Assembly (NCBI GenBank): GCA_947498985.1
Contig: CANMMF010000004.1
Span: forward strand, 533,662-597,661
Length of the DNA stretch: 64,000 nucleotides
Source: an uncultured Paracoccaceae bacterium
GTDB lineage: Bacteria > Pseudomonadota > Alphaproteobacteria > Rhodobacterales > Rhodobacteraceae
Direction: 5' to 3'
Below the pieces are notes generated by a model. That model searched no databases. It saw only the letters and a program-made list of their open reading frames with translations, and was not told the DNA's origin. Each line of letters opens with the position of its first letter. Positions within the stretch are counted from its first letter, which is position 1. Made by a program: the position numbers and the translations under genes. Positions 52,771-63,070 of the stretch are shown in pieces.

Positions 52771-53520
52771 TCAGGCCTCCTCAAGCTGCGCCATGACCTC
52801 GTCGGACGCCTCGAAATTGGTGGTGACGCGCTGCACATCGTCGTCATCCTCCAGCGCGTCGACCAGCTTCATCAGCGATTGCATGCCGTCCAGATCGAGC
52901 TCGGTGGTTGTCGTCGGCTTCCAGATCAGCTTGGTCGATTCGGATTCGCCCAGTTCCCCCTCCAGCGCGGTCGACACCTCGTTGAGATCGGTGTCCTGGC
53001 AGAAGATGACATGCCCGTCCTCGCTGCTCTCGACATCTTCGGCCCCGGCCTCGATCGCGGCCATCATGACCGTGTCCGCGTCACCCACCTCGGCAGGATA
53101 GACCACCTCGCCCTTGCGCTCGAACATGAACGCCACGGAGCCGGTCTCGCCCAGATTGCCGCCGTTCTTGGTAAAGGTGGAGCGCACGGTCGACGCCGTC
53201 CGGTTGCGGTTGTCGGTCATCGCCTCGACAATCACCGCCACGCCATTGGGCCCGTAGCCCTCATAGCGGATCTCTTCATATTCATCGCCGTCGCCGCCCG
53301 TGGCCTTGGCGATGGCGCGCGCGATATTGTCCTTGGGCATCGACTGGCCCTTGGCCTCCTTGACCGCCAGCCGCAGGCGCGGGTTCTTGTCGGGATCGGG
53401 GTCGCCCATCTTGGCGGCCACCGTGATTTCCTTGCTGAGCTTGGAAAACAGCTTGGCGCGGACCGCGTCCTGGCGGCCCTTGCGGTGCTGGATATTTGCC
53501 CATTTGGAATGGCCGGCCAT
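52771..53520 (-). CDS. yebC: YebC/PmpR family protein
   Basis: The 249-residue protein starts [20 protein letters not shown], the hallmark of the DUF28/YebC family. It continues with [39 protein letters not shown], then [20 protein letters not shown] and a C-terminal acidic part ([15 protein letters not shown]). Members act as DNA-binding regulators or help translation of difficult proline stretches. An A-rich terminator follows. Confidence 0.95.
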   Translation of the reverse strand: MAGHSKWANIQHRKGRQDAVRAKLFSKLSKEITVAAKMGDPDPDKNPRLRLAVKEAKGQSMPKDNIARAIAKATGGDGDEYEEIRYEGYGPNGVAVIVEAMTDNRNRTASTVRSTFTKNGGNLGETGSVAFMFERKGEVVYPAEVGDADTVMMAAIEAGAEDVESSEDGHVIFCQDTDLNEVSTALEGELGESESTKLIWKPTTTTELDLDGMQSLMKLVDALEDDDDVQRVTTNFEASDEVMAQLEEA

Positions 53521-53630
53521 GGCGGATCCCCCTTGTCGATGCCTCGGTGAGCGCCTGCATAGCCCAAGCGGTGCGCCCTTGCCAAGACCACCCCTTGGCA
53601 AAGCCCGCGCGCCCCGCTACTGGCAGGGTC

Positions 53631-54365
53631 ATGGCCCGATTTCTGATCCTGCAGCTGCGCCCCGAAACCGACGCGTCCGACGACGAATACCGCGCCTTTC
53701 TCGAAAAGGGAGGCCTGCAGGAGAGCGAGACCCACCGCCTGCGGCTGGACCGCGAAGACCTGCCCGACGGGCTCGACCCCGGCGATTACGCCGGGGTGAT
53801 CGTCGGCGGCGGGCCGGGCTGCGTGAGCGATGCGGCCGCGGATAAAGACCCGGTCGAGGCGCGTATCGAGGCTGCGTGCCTGTCGCTCATGCCGCAGATC
53901 ACCGCAAGCGACATCCCCTTCATGGGGTGCTGCTACGGCATCGGCATTCTGGCCCATCACCTCGGTGCGGAGGTCTCCAAGGCGCGCTTCGGCGAGCCGG
54001 TAGGCCCGGTGCGCTGCGAAAAGACCGATGCCGCCCGGACCGATCCGATCACCCAGAGCCTGCCGGACCATTTCGACGCTTTTGTGGGGCACAAGGAAGC
54101 CGTGCAGGCGCTGCCGGACGGCAGCACGCATTTGCTCTCCTCCGCCCCCTGCCCCTATCAGATGATCAGGCACGGCCGGAACGTCTACGCCACCCAGTTC
54201 CACCCCGAAGCCGACGCCGCGGTGTTCGAGACCCGCATCCATATCTACCGCGACCGCGGCTATTTCCCACCCGAGACCGCCGACGCGCTGATCGGCATGT
54301 GCCGCAGCGCCGATGTGATCTGGCCCGAACACATCCTGGCGGCCTTCACCACCCGCTACCGCTGA
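53631..54365 (+). CDS. Class I glutamine amidotransferase (GMP synthase-like)
   Basis: The 244-residue protein has the GATase1 fold. The strand GVIVGGGPGCVSD is followed by the nucleophile elbow FMGCCYGIGILAHHLG (Cys in the middle of CCYG) and the His-Glu pair in ATQFHPEADAAVF. No synthetase domain is attached. Homologues act on small amino compounds or are stand-alone amidases; the exact substrate is unknown. It is divergent from yebC. Confidence 0.88.
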   Translation: MARFLILQLRPETDASDDEYRAFLEKGGLQESETHRLRLDREDLPDGLDPGDYAGVIVGGGPGCVSDAAADKDPVEARIEAACLSLMPQITASDIPFMGCCYGIGILAHHLGAEVSKARFGEPVGPVRCEKTDAARTDPITQSLPDHFDAFVGHKEAVQALPDGSTHLLSSAPCPYQMIRHGRNVYATQFHPEADAAVFETRIHIYRDRGYFPPETADALIGMCRSADVIWPEHILAAFTTRYR

Positions 54366-54760
54366 GCCTGTCGGTTTTGCTTCGGAGCCGCCCCTCGCCT
54401 GAGCCCGGACGGACAGGGTCGGGCGGCCGGGTCAGGGGAATTCTCCGAGGGGCCCCGCTTGCGGGGAGACGGTGAATTCGCTTGGCGCGGCGGACCGACC
54501 CTGTCAGGCAAGGATCAGGCGCGGGGCGGCGGCAGGGCAAAACCGGGTTTGCTTTGGTGAGCCCCGAGCCTGCGCCATCCTCTCCCCCATTCTCCCCGGC
54601 AGCATCAAGAGCGTCACCTCCGCCCCTGCCGGAATAAAAGCGCGCGGAAGCGCTCCTTTCCGCACCACCTTCCCGGCTTGCATAACGCAAGGGCAATCCA
54701 GCCTTGCCCTTGGCGCGCGCCCCGTCTATGCCGCGCCCGTATCTTGAGACAGGAAGTTCC
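54366..54760. other. 395-bp gap with a long imperfect palindrome
   Basis: Between the amidotransferase and lysC genes. It contains GACAGGGTCGG (54412-54422) and its exact complement (54495-54505). Nested inside is CCCCGC / GCGGGG, with GAATTC elements at both sides. This would form a stem of about 90 nt as DNA or RNA. No gene is supported. Confidence 0.55.
54412..54505. repeat. Nested imperfect palindrome upstream of lysC
   Basis: Outer arms of 11 bp match perfectly, and an inner stem of 6 bp closes a 2-nt loop. It is 255 bp before lysC. It may be a terminator of the amidotransferase gene or a structured leader; no known RNA class was recognised. Confidence 0.5.
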
Positions 54761-55999
<1,239 letters not shown>

Positions 56000-56094
56000 G
56001 CGCACAACCTCCGCGCTTTTTCGGTGACAGCATACTCTCCCTGTGCAAGCGTCGGGTCGGATGATTTGACGCAACGCATTTCCGGAGACAGCCC

Positions 56095-57999
56095 ATGGCC
56101 GGCCCGCTCGACGCCCTGAATTTCACGTTCGACCACATTGGCAAGCCGCTGCTGCTGAACCTGCTCGACAATGGCGACCCGCGGGAGTTCTCGCCGGGCC
56201 GCGCGTTCTTCATCGACGTGCTTGGCGGCGACGTGCAGATGGAGATCGTCAAGCTGCAGATCGCCGATCTGGAAAACGATGTTCACGATCTGCAGATCCG
56301 GGTCGATGCGCTCGACACCAAGGTCGAGTGGTATCACCGTATCGACAAACTGGCCGCGCCCATGGCCGCCATCGCCGATCGCTTCGCCGACATGACCGAT
56401 TTCATCGACGACCGCATCGCGCAGAACCAGACCGACGAACAGATCCAGCAGGCGCTCGCCACCGTCTTCACCGGCCCCAACGGGCAATACGACCTGAGCG
56501 ACTTCGACCTGCACCTGAAATTCATGCATCGCGTGATCCTCGACCTGGACGAGGCGTTCGAGCCCAACTCGCTGCAGACGATCTTTCACGCCTGGGAAAA
56601 CCAGATGGCGATCGAGGAGCCTGATCTGGTGCACCGCGCCAACCCCCGCGACTACTTCAACGCGCGGCTCGGCCTCTACCAGCATTTCGCGCGCAGCCAG
56701 CGCAAATGCGCCTCGCTCGCCGCGCTGCACGCGCGCGCCACGAACAACCCGCGCAAGGTCGCCGAGCTCGACGCGCTGCTGCCGGATTTCCTCGGCCAGC
56801 AGTTCACGGCGATGAGCGAGAACCTTTCGCCCTATGCCAAGATCGCGGCGGTTTCGGACCGCTCCGTCAACGCGCTGAAACCGGTGGTCAGCGGGTTGCA
56901 GATCTACAGCGATGCCGACGGCCTCGCGCAGGGCCGCAGCCGCGAGCGGCAGAAACTGAAACCGATGCAGATCGCCAATCCCTTCCGGACCGGCGACGAT
57001 TCCGGGCTCAGCCTCTTCAGCAACGTGGATTTCTACTTCAACGAGATTGGCGAGGATGAGCAGGGTCTGGTGTTCGAGCTGCTCTTTCTGGCCGATTTCG
57101 CCGGGGAACGCGGGGTCTACCAGACCATGCTGTTGCCGGGCACGAGGGTTTTCAAGCACCGGCTCGCCAACAACCAGCCGGTCAATGAAGAGGTCACCGC
57201 GCTTGGTGTCGGCCGCCTGATCGACGGAACCATGCCGCGCATAGAGGATGTCCCGCCCCTGACGCAAATCTTCATCAGACAGCAACACGCGCTGCAGGCA
57301 TTGACCCCGCCCAAGGGCCAGACCGTGCATGTGAGCCTCGGCATGGTGCTGCCGACACTGAACGAGGACGTCGCCGCCGGCGTCGCCGGGCGCGGCTCCG
57401 ATCACGTCACCCATGACAACGCGTTGCAGATGCGCATCGCGAAAAGTTCGCCATTTGGCACACCGGGGCATTACTTCGTCCGCCGGCTGATCTCGTCCTC
57501 GAAACGCGACAGGCTCTGGGCGTTGTCGGCAGACGCCGACACGCCGCTCTGGCAGGCCGGGAAGGGCGACGACACGCCCAGCATCATCGCCCGACCGCCC
57601 GAGCTTGACCCCACGCCCGTCGCGCCGGGCGGGTGCTACGTGCTGGACTGGGGGCGCAGTCGCAGCTCGACCGCCACCAGCCGCGGTGTCTGGCAGTCTG
57701 ACCGGCGCGTGCGCTACCGCATCGTGGCCGAGAACATGGTCGCCCGGTCAGAGCTCGCTGCCTTCGTCGCACCGCGCCGTGGCGTGCAGGCCACCGAAGG
57801 TTTCTTCAACCCGCCGGCGGGTGGCGCCGTGCCGCTCATCGCCGTGCAACTCGTCAGTCCGCTCACGCAGCATCTCCGCCTCTTGCGTCAGTTCGAGGGC
57901 GATGACGGCTTTACCGAGGCCGCCGGCTTCGATGTGATCGAGGATTTCGGCCCCAACGGCGAAACCGTCCTCGCCGATATGGGCGGCTGGGTGGATTGA
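56095..57999 (+). CDS. Hypothetical 634-residue protein between lysC and ptsP
   Basis: No domain was recognised. The start (MAGPLDALNFTFDHIGKPLL) has GGAGA upstream. A predicted coiled-coil segment is near residues 48-80 (VQMEIVKLQIADLENDVHDL, RVDALDTKVEW). The middle contains a helical part (KCASLAALHARATNNPRKVA) and a stretch that looks like beta-strand structure (VDFYFNEIGEDEQGLVFELL). The last third is rich in Arg/Pro and beta-like segments (GCYVLDWGRSRSSTATSRGV). No signal peptide or membrane helix is seen, so it is probably cytoplasmic or secreted by a non-Sec route. Codon use is high GC like its neighbours. Confidence 0.75.
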   Translation: MAGPLDALNFTFDHIGKPLLLNLLDNGDPREFSPGRAFFIDVLGGDVQMEIVKLQIADLENDVHDLQIRVDALDTKVEWYHRIDKLAAPMAAIADRFADMTDFIDDRIAQNQTDEQIQQALATVFTGPNGQYDLSDFDLHLKFMHRVILDLDEAFEPNSLQTIFHAWENQMAIEEPDLVHRANPRDYFNARLGLYQHFARSQRKCASLAALHARATNNPRKVAELDALLPDFLGQQFTAMSENLSPYAKIAAVSDRSVNALKPVVSGLQIYSDADGLAQGRSRERQKLKPMQIANPFRTGDDSGLSLFSNVDFYFNEIGEDEQGLVFELLFLADFAGERGVYQTMLLPGTRVFKHRLANNQPVNEEVTALGVGRLIDGTMPRIEDVPPLTQIFIRQQHALQALTPPKGQTVHVSLGMVLPTLNEDVAAGVAGRGSDHVTHDNALQMRIAKSSPFGTPGHYFVRRLISSSKRDRLWALSADADTPLWQAGKGDDTPSIIARPPELDPTPVAPGGCYVLDWGRSRSSTATSRGVWQSDRRVRYRIVAENMVARSELAAFVAPRRGVQATEGFFNPPAGGAVPLIAVQLVSPLTQHLRLLRQFEGDDGFTEAAGFDVIEDFGPNGETVLADMGGWVD

Positions 58000-58128
58000 C
58001 GGGCGTTTGAGCGCCACCGCGTCAACCAAAAGTTGCGCAATCCCACCGCGACGCTGGAAACTCCCGTCGGGCAGCGATATGGCTGGGGGTGAGCCGCGCG
58101 AGACGGCAACGGGAGACAGCCGAACACC

Positions 58129-60369
58129 ATGCCAGAAGGTCTTGAAAGCGAAAGCCGCAAGCTGCTTGGACGGCTGCGAGATACCATGGCCGAGGAGGCC
58201 GCGGGTCAGGAGCGGCTGAACAAGATCACCCATCTGACGGCGGATTCCATGGGCACCGAAGTGTGCTCCATCTATCTGTTCCGTGACGACGACACGCTGG
58301 AGCTCTGCGCGACGCAGGGTCTCAACCCCGAAGCGGTGCACCAGACGCGCATGAAGCTGGGCGAAGGGCTCGTGGGCCGCGTCGCGCGCACCGGCAAGCA
58401 GATCAACACCGCCGACGCGCCCTCCGAACGCGGCTTTCGCTACATGCCCGAGACCGGCGAGGAGATCTATTCCAGCTTCCTCGGCGTGCCCGTGCAGCGG
58501 CTGGGCGAAAAGCTGGGCGTGCTGGTGGTGCAGTCCAAGACCAAGCGCGAGTTTACCGCCGACGAGGTCTACGCGCTCGAGGTGGTGGCCATGGTGCTGG
58601 CCGAAATGACCGAGCTGGGCGCCTTTGTTGGCGAAGGGGCGGCACTTTCGGCGCGCCACACCCAGGCGGTTCTGCTGCGCGGCGCCACCGGGCAGGAAGG
58701 CGCGGCCATGGGCCATGTCTGGCTGCACGAGCCGCGCGTCGTGGTCACCAATGTGGTGGCCGACGATCCCGAAAAGGAACGCACGCGCCTGCACGAGGCG
58801 GTCGATCACCTGCGCGTCAGCGTCGACGAGATGCTGGCGGGCGCGTCGGGCGATACCGAACAGATGCAGGTGCTCGAGGCCTACCGGATGTTTGCCAACT
58901 CCAAAGGCTGGATGCGGCGCATGGAAGAGGATATCTCGCGCGGCCTTTCCGCCGAGGCGGCGGTTGAAAAGGAACAAAGCCAGGCGCGCGCGCGGATGAA
59001 CCAGGTGACCGACGCCTATCTGCGCGAGCGGCTGCACGATCTCGACGACCTCTCCAACCGTCTGCTGCGGATCCTGACCGGGCAGGGCCGCGAGACCGGC
59101 TCCGAGATGCCCGACGATCCGATCCTGATCGCGCGCAATATCGGCCCCGGCGAGCTTCTGGAATATGGCCGCAAGCTCAAGGGTGTGGTGCTCGAGGAAG
59201 GCTCTGTCGGCAGCCATGCCGCGATTGTCGCCCGCGCGCTGGCGATCCCGCTGGTCATCCACGCCGAACGCATCACCAACGAGGCGCTCAACGGCGACCG
59301 GATCATGGTCGACGGCGATCAGGGCATTGTGCATCTGCGCCCCGACGACACCGTGGTGGCCGCCTTCCGCGACAAGCTGGCGATGCAGGCCGAAGCGCAG
59401 GAGCGCTATGCCTCGATCCGCGACACGCCCTGCGTGAGCGCCTGCGGCACGCGCATCCATCTGATGATGAATGCCGGGCTGATGGCCGATCTGCCCTCGC
59501 TTGACGGCTCCGGCGCCGAAGGGGTTGGCCTGTTCCGGACCGAGCTGCAGTTTCTCGTGCGCAACCAGATGCCGCGCCGGACCGAACTGGCAGAAATCTA
59601 CGCCCGCGTGCTCGATGCCTCCAAGGGCAAGCGGGTGATCTTCCGCACGCTCGATATCGGGTCCGACAAGGTGCTGCCTTATATGCGCCGGATAGAAGAG
59701 CCGAACCCGGCGCTGGGCTGGCGCGCGATCCGCGTCGGGCTCGACAAGCCCGGCGTGATGCGCATGCAGTTGCAGGCGCTGCTGCGCGCCGCCAACGGCC
59801 GCCCGCTCACGCTGATGTTCCCGTTTGTCGCGCAATACGAGGAGTTTGCCCGCGCCCGGCAGGAGGTCGACAAGGCCATCGCCCGCGAGGAAAAGCTGGG
59901 CCATGCGCTGCCCGAAAAGCTCTCCATCGGCGCGATGCTGGAGACCCCGAGCCTTGCCTTCGCCTCCAAGCGCTTTTTCGAGGAGGTGGAGTTCCTGTCG
60001 GTGGGCGGCAACGATCTCAAGCAGTTCTTCTTTGCCGCGGATCGCGAGAACGAGCTGGTGCGGCGGCGCTACGACACGCTCAACCTGTCGTTTCTGACCT
60101 TCCTCGAAAGCATCGTGGCGCGCTGCGCCGATACCGACACGCAGCTGAGTTTCTGTGGCGAGGATGCCGGGCGCCCGATCGAGGCGTTGTGCCTGACCGC
60201 AATCGGGTTCCGGTCGCTGTCGATGCGCCCGGCCTCCATCGGGCCGGTCAAGAGCCTGCTCATGCGCACCCGGCTTGACGAGGTCAAAGCGGTGATCGAC
60301 GCCGCCCGCGACGCCGGCGAGCAATCGGTCCGCAGTGCGGTACTGGATTACCTGCGCGAGGCGAGCTGA
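58129..60369 (+). CDS. ptsP: Nitrogen PTS enzyme I (EI-Ntr)
   Basis: The 746-residue cytoplasmic protein has an N-terminal GAF domain (residues about 20-160; DSMGTEVCSIYLFRDDDTLE) and the PEP-utilising domains. The phosphorylated His is in VLEEGSVGSHAAIVARALA (His363). The C-terminal TIM-barrel motifs are GAEGVGLFRTELQFLVRN, ILDIGSDK-like FRTLDIGSDKVLPYMRR and FCGEDAGRPIEALCL. It phosphorylates NPr (PtsO), linking nitrogen status to K+ and other regulation. The partner PtsN/PtsO genes are not in this window. Confidence 0.95.
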   Translation: MPEGLESESRKLLGRLRDTMAEEAAGQERLNKITHLTADSMGTEVCSIYLFRDDDTLELCATQGLNPEAVHQTRMKLGEGLVGRVARTGKQINTADAPSERGFRYMPETGEEIYSSFLGVPVQRLGEKLGVLVVQSKTKREFTADEVYALEVVAMVLAEMTELGAFVGEGAALSARHTQAVLLRGATGQEGAAMGHVWLHEPRVVVTNVVADDPEKERTRLHEAVDHLRVSVDEMLAGASGDTEQMQVLEAYRMFANSKGWMRRMEEDISRGLSAEAAVEKEQSQARARMNQVTDAYLRERLHDLDDLSNRLLRILTGQGRETGSEMPDDPILIARNIGPGELLEYGRKLKGVVLEEGSVGSHAAIVARALAIPLVIHAERITNEALNGDRIMVDGDQGIVHLRPDDTVVAAFRDKLAMQAEAQERYASIRDTPCVSACGTRIHLMMNAGLMADLPSLDGSGAEGVGLFRTELQFLVRNQMPRRTELAEIYARVLDASKGKRVIFRTLDIGSDKVLPYMRRIEEPNPALGWRAIRVGLDKPGVMRMQLQALLRAANGRPLTLMFPFVAQYEEFARARQEVDKAIAREEKLGHALPEKLSIGAMLETPSLAFASKRFFEEVEFLSVGGNDLKQFFFAADRENELVRRRYDTLNLSFLTFLESIVARCADTDTQLSFCGEDAGRPIEALCLTAIGFRSLSMRPASIGPVKSLLMRTRLDEVKAVIDAARDAGEQSVRSAVLDYLREAS

Positions 60370-60725
60370 CGCGCTGTGCTCCTGCGGGCCGGGACAACCC
60401 GCGGCCTGGTCCCGCCGGACCGCCCGCTGCGCAGCCGGACCACCCGCCGCAAATGTCCAACGCGTCAATGCAAAAGAAATGCCCGGCGGCGAAGTTCATC
60501 CGCGCGCCGGGCATTAAGTCGTATCACGTGATATCGCCTGCCGTTCTAGCCAGCGATCAGACCGGGCCGTTTCAGCCTCGGCATCCCGTAGGTTGTCCTG
60601 GATCAGTCGCGGACGCGCCCTGAGGATACGACGCGCCCGCAATCCGTTGGTATCGGGCCTTTGCGACGCTGCCGCTGTTACGCCACCGTCAGAATCGACC
60701 CTAGGCCCTTAACCTTAACGGCAGG
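60370..60725. other. 356-bp gap with a stem-loop
   Basis: Between convergent ptsP and ecsC-like genes. It holds a strong stem-loop at 60478-60515 and no gene. Near 60715-60730 lies TTAACGGCAGGTTAA, which fits a TTAA-N7-TTAA pattern but is not near a start codon. Confidence 0.5.
60478..60515. terminator. Stem-loop between ptsP and ecsC-like genes
   Basis: AATGCCCGGCG and CGCCGGGCATT form a perfect 11-bp stem with a 16-nt loop, about 110 bp after ptsP. Its ends are A/T-rich on both sides. It may terminate ptsP transcripts. Confidence 0.6.
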
Positions 60726-61517
60726 TTAAGATGCGCGTATGGTTGTCACCGGCAGGGTGGCTTTTTCGCGGAGGCGCAGCACCAGATCCTCGAACGGTGT
60801 GCCCGTCTCCTCCGACAGGCGCCGCAGGCCAAAGACCACATGGGCCATGTGCTGGTAATAGCTGGTATAGGTATAGTTGGTGGCCGCGGCGGTGGCGGCG
60901 CCCAGCACCGGCACGGTCTGCGCAGCCAGCTTGCGGCCCAGCACACCGGCCAGTCGCGGCGCCACGAGACCGATGCCGATATAGACATTCACCCCGTTCA
61001 GCGTCACCCGCGAGGACAGGAAATTCAGGTCGAGCCCGTCCTTGCCCGCGCCCATCGGCCCTTCGGCGGCAAAGACCAGCAGGCTGTCCTTGCGGCTTTG
61101 CATCTCTTCGGGGTCAAACCCGTGTTCCGCGGCCACCGCCTGCACCGCGCGCATCAGCAGCGTCACCGTGACCGGCAATTCCGCCAGCGCCGTGGGCAAG
61201 CCGCCAAAGCCGCCCATGACCCCTGCCGCGGTGGTGGTGGCCTTGTTGACCCAATCCTTTTGGTCCTTGACCAACACGCGGCTGCCCGCGGCGGCACTCA
61301 TCGCCGCTTCCATGCCCTTGATGGTCAGCCGGTCCAGATTGCCGCGCGCGGCCTCCGGCAAGCGGTCGAGCAGGCCGTCCACCGGCCAGTTCAGCATGTT
61401 GATGATCTGCACACCCAGCGAGTCGGCGGCGCGAAAGCGTTTGGCCAGCGCGTCAAGCTCTGCCTCCAGATCGAGGCTGCGCCGCGTCAGGTCGGTCTCG
61501 GTCATGTCGTCACTCAT
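60726..61517 (-). CDS. EcsC family protein
   Basis: The 263-residue protein carries the EcsC domain. Landmarks are the N-terminal helix (LDLEAELDALAKRF), NWPVDGLLDRLPEAARGNLD, AGVMGGFGGLPTALAELPVT, then RKDSLLVFAAEGPMGAG and GLVAPRLAGVLGRKLAAQTV with GAATAAATNYTYTSYYQHMA. EcsC-like proteins are peripheral and of poorly known function. Start at ATG 61517 or an in-frame ATG four codons later. Confidence 0.88.
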   Translation of the reverse strand: MSDDMTETDLTRRSLDLEAELDALAKRFRAADSLGVQIINMLNWPVDGLLDRLPEAARGNLDRLTIKGMEAAMSAAAGSRVLVKDQKDWVNKATTTAAGVMGGFGGLPTALAELPVTVTLLMRAVQAVAAEHGFDPEEMQSRKDSLLVFAAEGPMGAGKDGLDLNFLSSRVTLNGVNVYIGIGLVAPRLAGVLGRKLAAQTVPVLGAATAAATNYTYTSYYQHMAHVVFGLRRLSEETGTPFEDLVLRLREKATLPVTTIRAS

Positions 61518-61632
61518 TTTCCACGTCCCCTGTCCGGCCCCCGTCCTTGAAAGAATGGGGAGGGAGCGGCCTGTTTACAAGTGTTTATGCCGCAAACCGC
61601 CGTCCCGGCACCCGGCCCCGGCACCGGCAATA

Positions 61633-62118
61633 TCAGACCGCGCGGGTCACAGGACCGGTGACGCCCTGCCACGCGCCTGCGGTCAGCGCGTGCCCCAGAA
61701 CCCTGTCGGGATTGGTGGGCGGCGGCATGATCACGCCAGAGAGCCTTTCGAACCCGAAGCGCGCGTAATAGGGCGCGTCCCCCACCAGCAGCACACGGGT
61801 GACGCCGAGATCGCGGGCAATCTCCAGCGTGTCGCGGATGAGCGCGCCGCCCAGCCCCTCGCCCTGGGCCGTGGGGTGCACCGCAATCGGCCCCAGCAGC
61901 AACGCATCGGACGCGCCCACCCGCACCGGCCAGTAGCGCAGCGCGCCACCGACGGCGCCGGTCTCGTCGCGCGCGACCCGGCAAAGCTCTGCCACCGGGG
62001 CCACATCCTCGCGCAGCCGGTAGGAGCTCAGCGCCGAGCGTCCGGGCGCAAAGCAGGTGTCGAAGAGCGCTTCGACCTCCCACCAGTCCTGCGGCGTTTC
62101 CTTGGCGAGCGTGAACAC
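61633..62118 (-). CDS. GNAT family N-acetyltransferase
   Basis: The protein is about 161 residues from GTG 62118 (FTLAKETPQDWWEVEALFDT), with GAGGGG upstream; an in-frame ATG at 62148 would add ten residues. The acetyl-CoA-binding motif A is LGPIAVHPTAQGEGLGGALI. LVGDAPYYARFGFERL is typical of the YhbS-like subgroup. Substrate unknown. It is divergent from the flavin reductase-like gene, with about 80 bp between the starts. Confidence 0.88.
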   Translation of the reverse strand: MFTLAKETPQDWWEVEALFDTCFAPGRSALSSYRLREDVAPVAELCRVARDETGAVGGALRYWPVRVGASDALLLGPIAVHPTAQGEGLGGALIRDTLEIARDLGVTRVLLVGDAPYYARFGFERLSGVIMPPPTNPDRVLGHALTAGAWQGVTGPVTRAV

Positions 62119-62195
62119 GGGCACAGCCCCTCGTGCAATCCGGGCCAAAGCCGCGTATCACGGCGCAAATACTTGCGCAAACAGGAGCTTGCCCC

Positions 62196-62801
62196 TTGTT
62201 CTACGAGCCCAAAGACGGCCACGGCCTGCCACACAACCCGTTCAACGCGATTGTCACCCCCCGCCCCATCGGCTGGATCTCGACCCGCGACAGCAGCGGG
62301 CATGACAATCTCGCGCCCTATTCGTTTTTCAACGCCGTGGCCTATGTGCCGCCGCAGGTCATGTTCGCCTCGACCTCGGCCAAGGACGACCGGGGCGATA
62401 CCAAGGACAGCGTGGCGCAGATCCGCGACAGCGGCGTGTTCTGCGTGAACATCGTGGAATATGCCATGCGCGACGCGATGAATCAGTCCTCGGGGCCGTG
62501 GTCCGCCGAGGTCGACGAGTTCGAATTCGCCGGCATCGAGAAGGCCGATTGCCAGACGATCAACTGCGCCCGCGTCGCCAACGCGCCGGCCAGCCTGGAA
62601 TGTCGGATGACCCGGATGGTCGAGCTGGAGGGCGCGCATAACTTCCTGGTGCTGGGCGAGGTCGTGGGCGTGCATATGCGCGACGATTGCCTGAAAGACG
62701 GGATGTTCGACGTGCTGAGCTTCAACCCGCTGAGCCGCATGGGCTATCGTGACTACACCGTGGTGCGCGAAAAGTTCAGCCTCAACCGTCCGGGAGAGTA
62801 G
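62196..62801 (+). CDS. Flavin reductase-like / FMN-binding domain protein
   Basis: The 201-residue protein starts at TTG 62196, which has AGGAG about 10 nt upstream. Landmarks are PFNAIVTPRPIGWISTRDSS, LAPYSFFNAVAYVPPQVMFA, the glycine- and Asp-containing TKDSVAQIRDSGVFCVNIV, then FLVLGEVVGVHM and the terminal FDVLSFNPLSRMGYRDYTVV. This is the flavoredoxin-like (split-barrel) fold that binds FMN. It ends one base before the repeat array. Confidence 0.87.
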   Translation: MFYEPKDGHGLPHNPFNAIVTPRPIGWISTRDSSGHDNLAPYSFFNAVAYVPPQVMFASTSAKDDRGDTKDSVAQIRDSGVFCVNIVEYAMRDAMNQSSGPWSAEVDEFEFAGIEKADCQTINCARVANAPASLECRMTRMVELEGAHNFLVLGEVVGVHMRDDCLKDGMFDVLSFNPLSRMGYRDYTVVREKFSLNRPGE

Positions 62802-62802
62802 G

Positions 62803-63019
62803 CCGCAAAAGCCCCGGCTTTTGCGGCCAGTGGGCAAGGTCATGTCTGCATGGCAGACGTGACGGCCCACACCCTCGCCAGTCCGGGTGCCGGGTCTCCG
62901 CAAAAGCCCCGGCTTTTGCGGCCAGTGGGCAAGGTCATGTCCGCATGGCAGACGTGACGGCCCACACTCTCGCCAGTCCGGGTGCCGGGTCTCCGCAAAA
63001 GCCCCGGCTTTTGCGGCCC
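62803..63019 (+). repeat. R3 95-bp tandem repeat, 2.3 copies
   Basis: Units start at 62803, 62898 and 62993 (exact 95-bp period; the third is partial). Each begins with CCGCAAAAGCC and GGCTTTTGCGG (11-bp arms, 2-nt centre), then GTGGGC paired with GCCCAC enclosing GTCTGC and GCAGAC, so it folds into nested hairpins. Few differences occur between the copies. An inverted copy lies at 63874-63966. Confidence 0.9.
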
Positions 63020-63070
63020 CCACCCTGAGTGCGACGGTAACAGCCCGAAACCGCGCGCCAGCGGCTTGCC

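Noticed and set aside
57748..60468. A 906-codon open frame on the minus strand over ptsP
   Set aside because: It is antisense to a clear ptsP gene; its translation is rich in His, Gln, Arg and Gly without any domain, as expected from high-GC third positions.
60715..60729. TTAA-N7-TTAA as a CtrA box
   Set aside because: It fits the spacing, but it lies at the 3' end of the ecsC-like gene between convergent genes, with no promoter to control.
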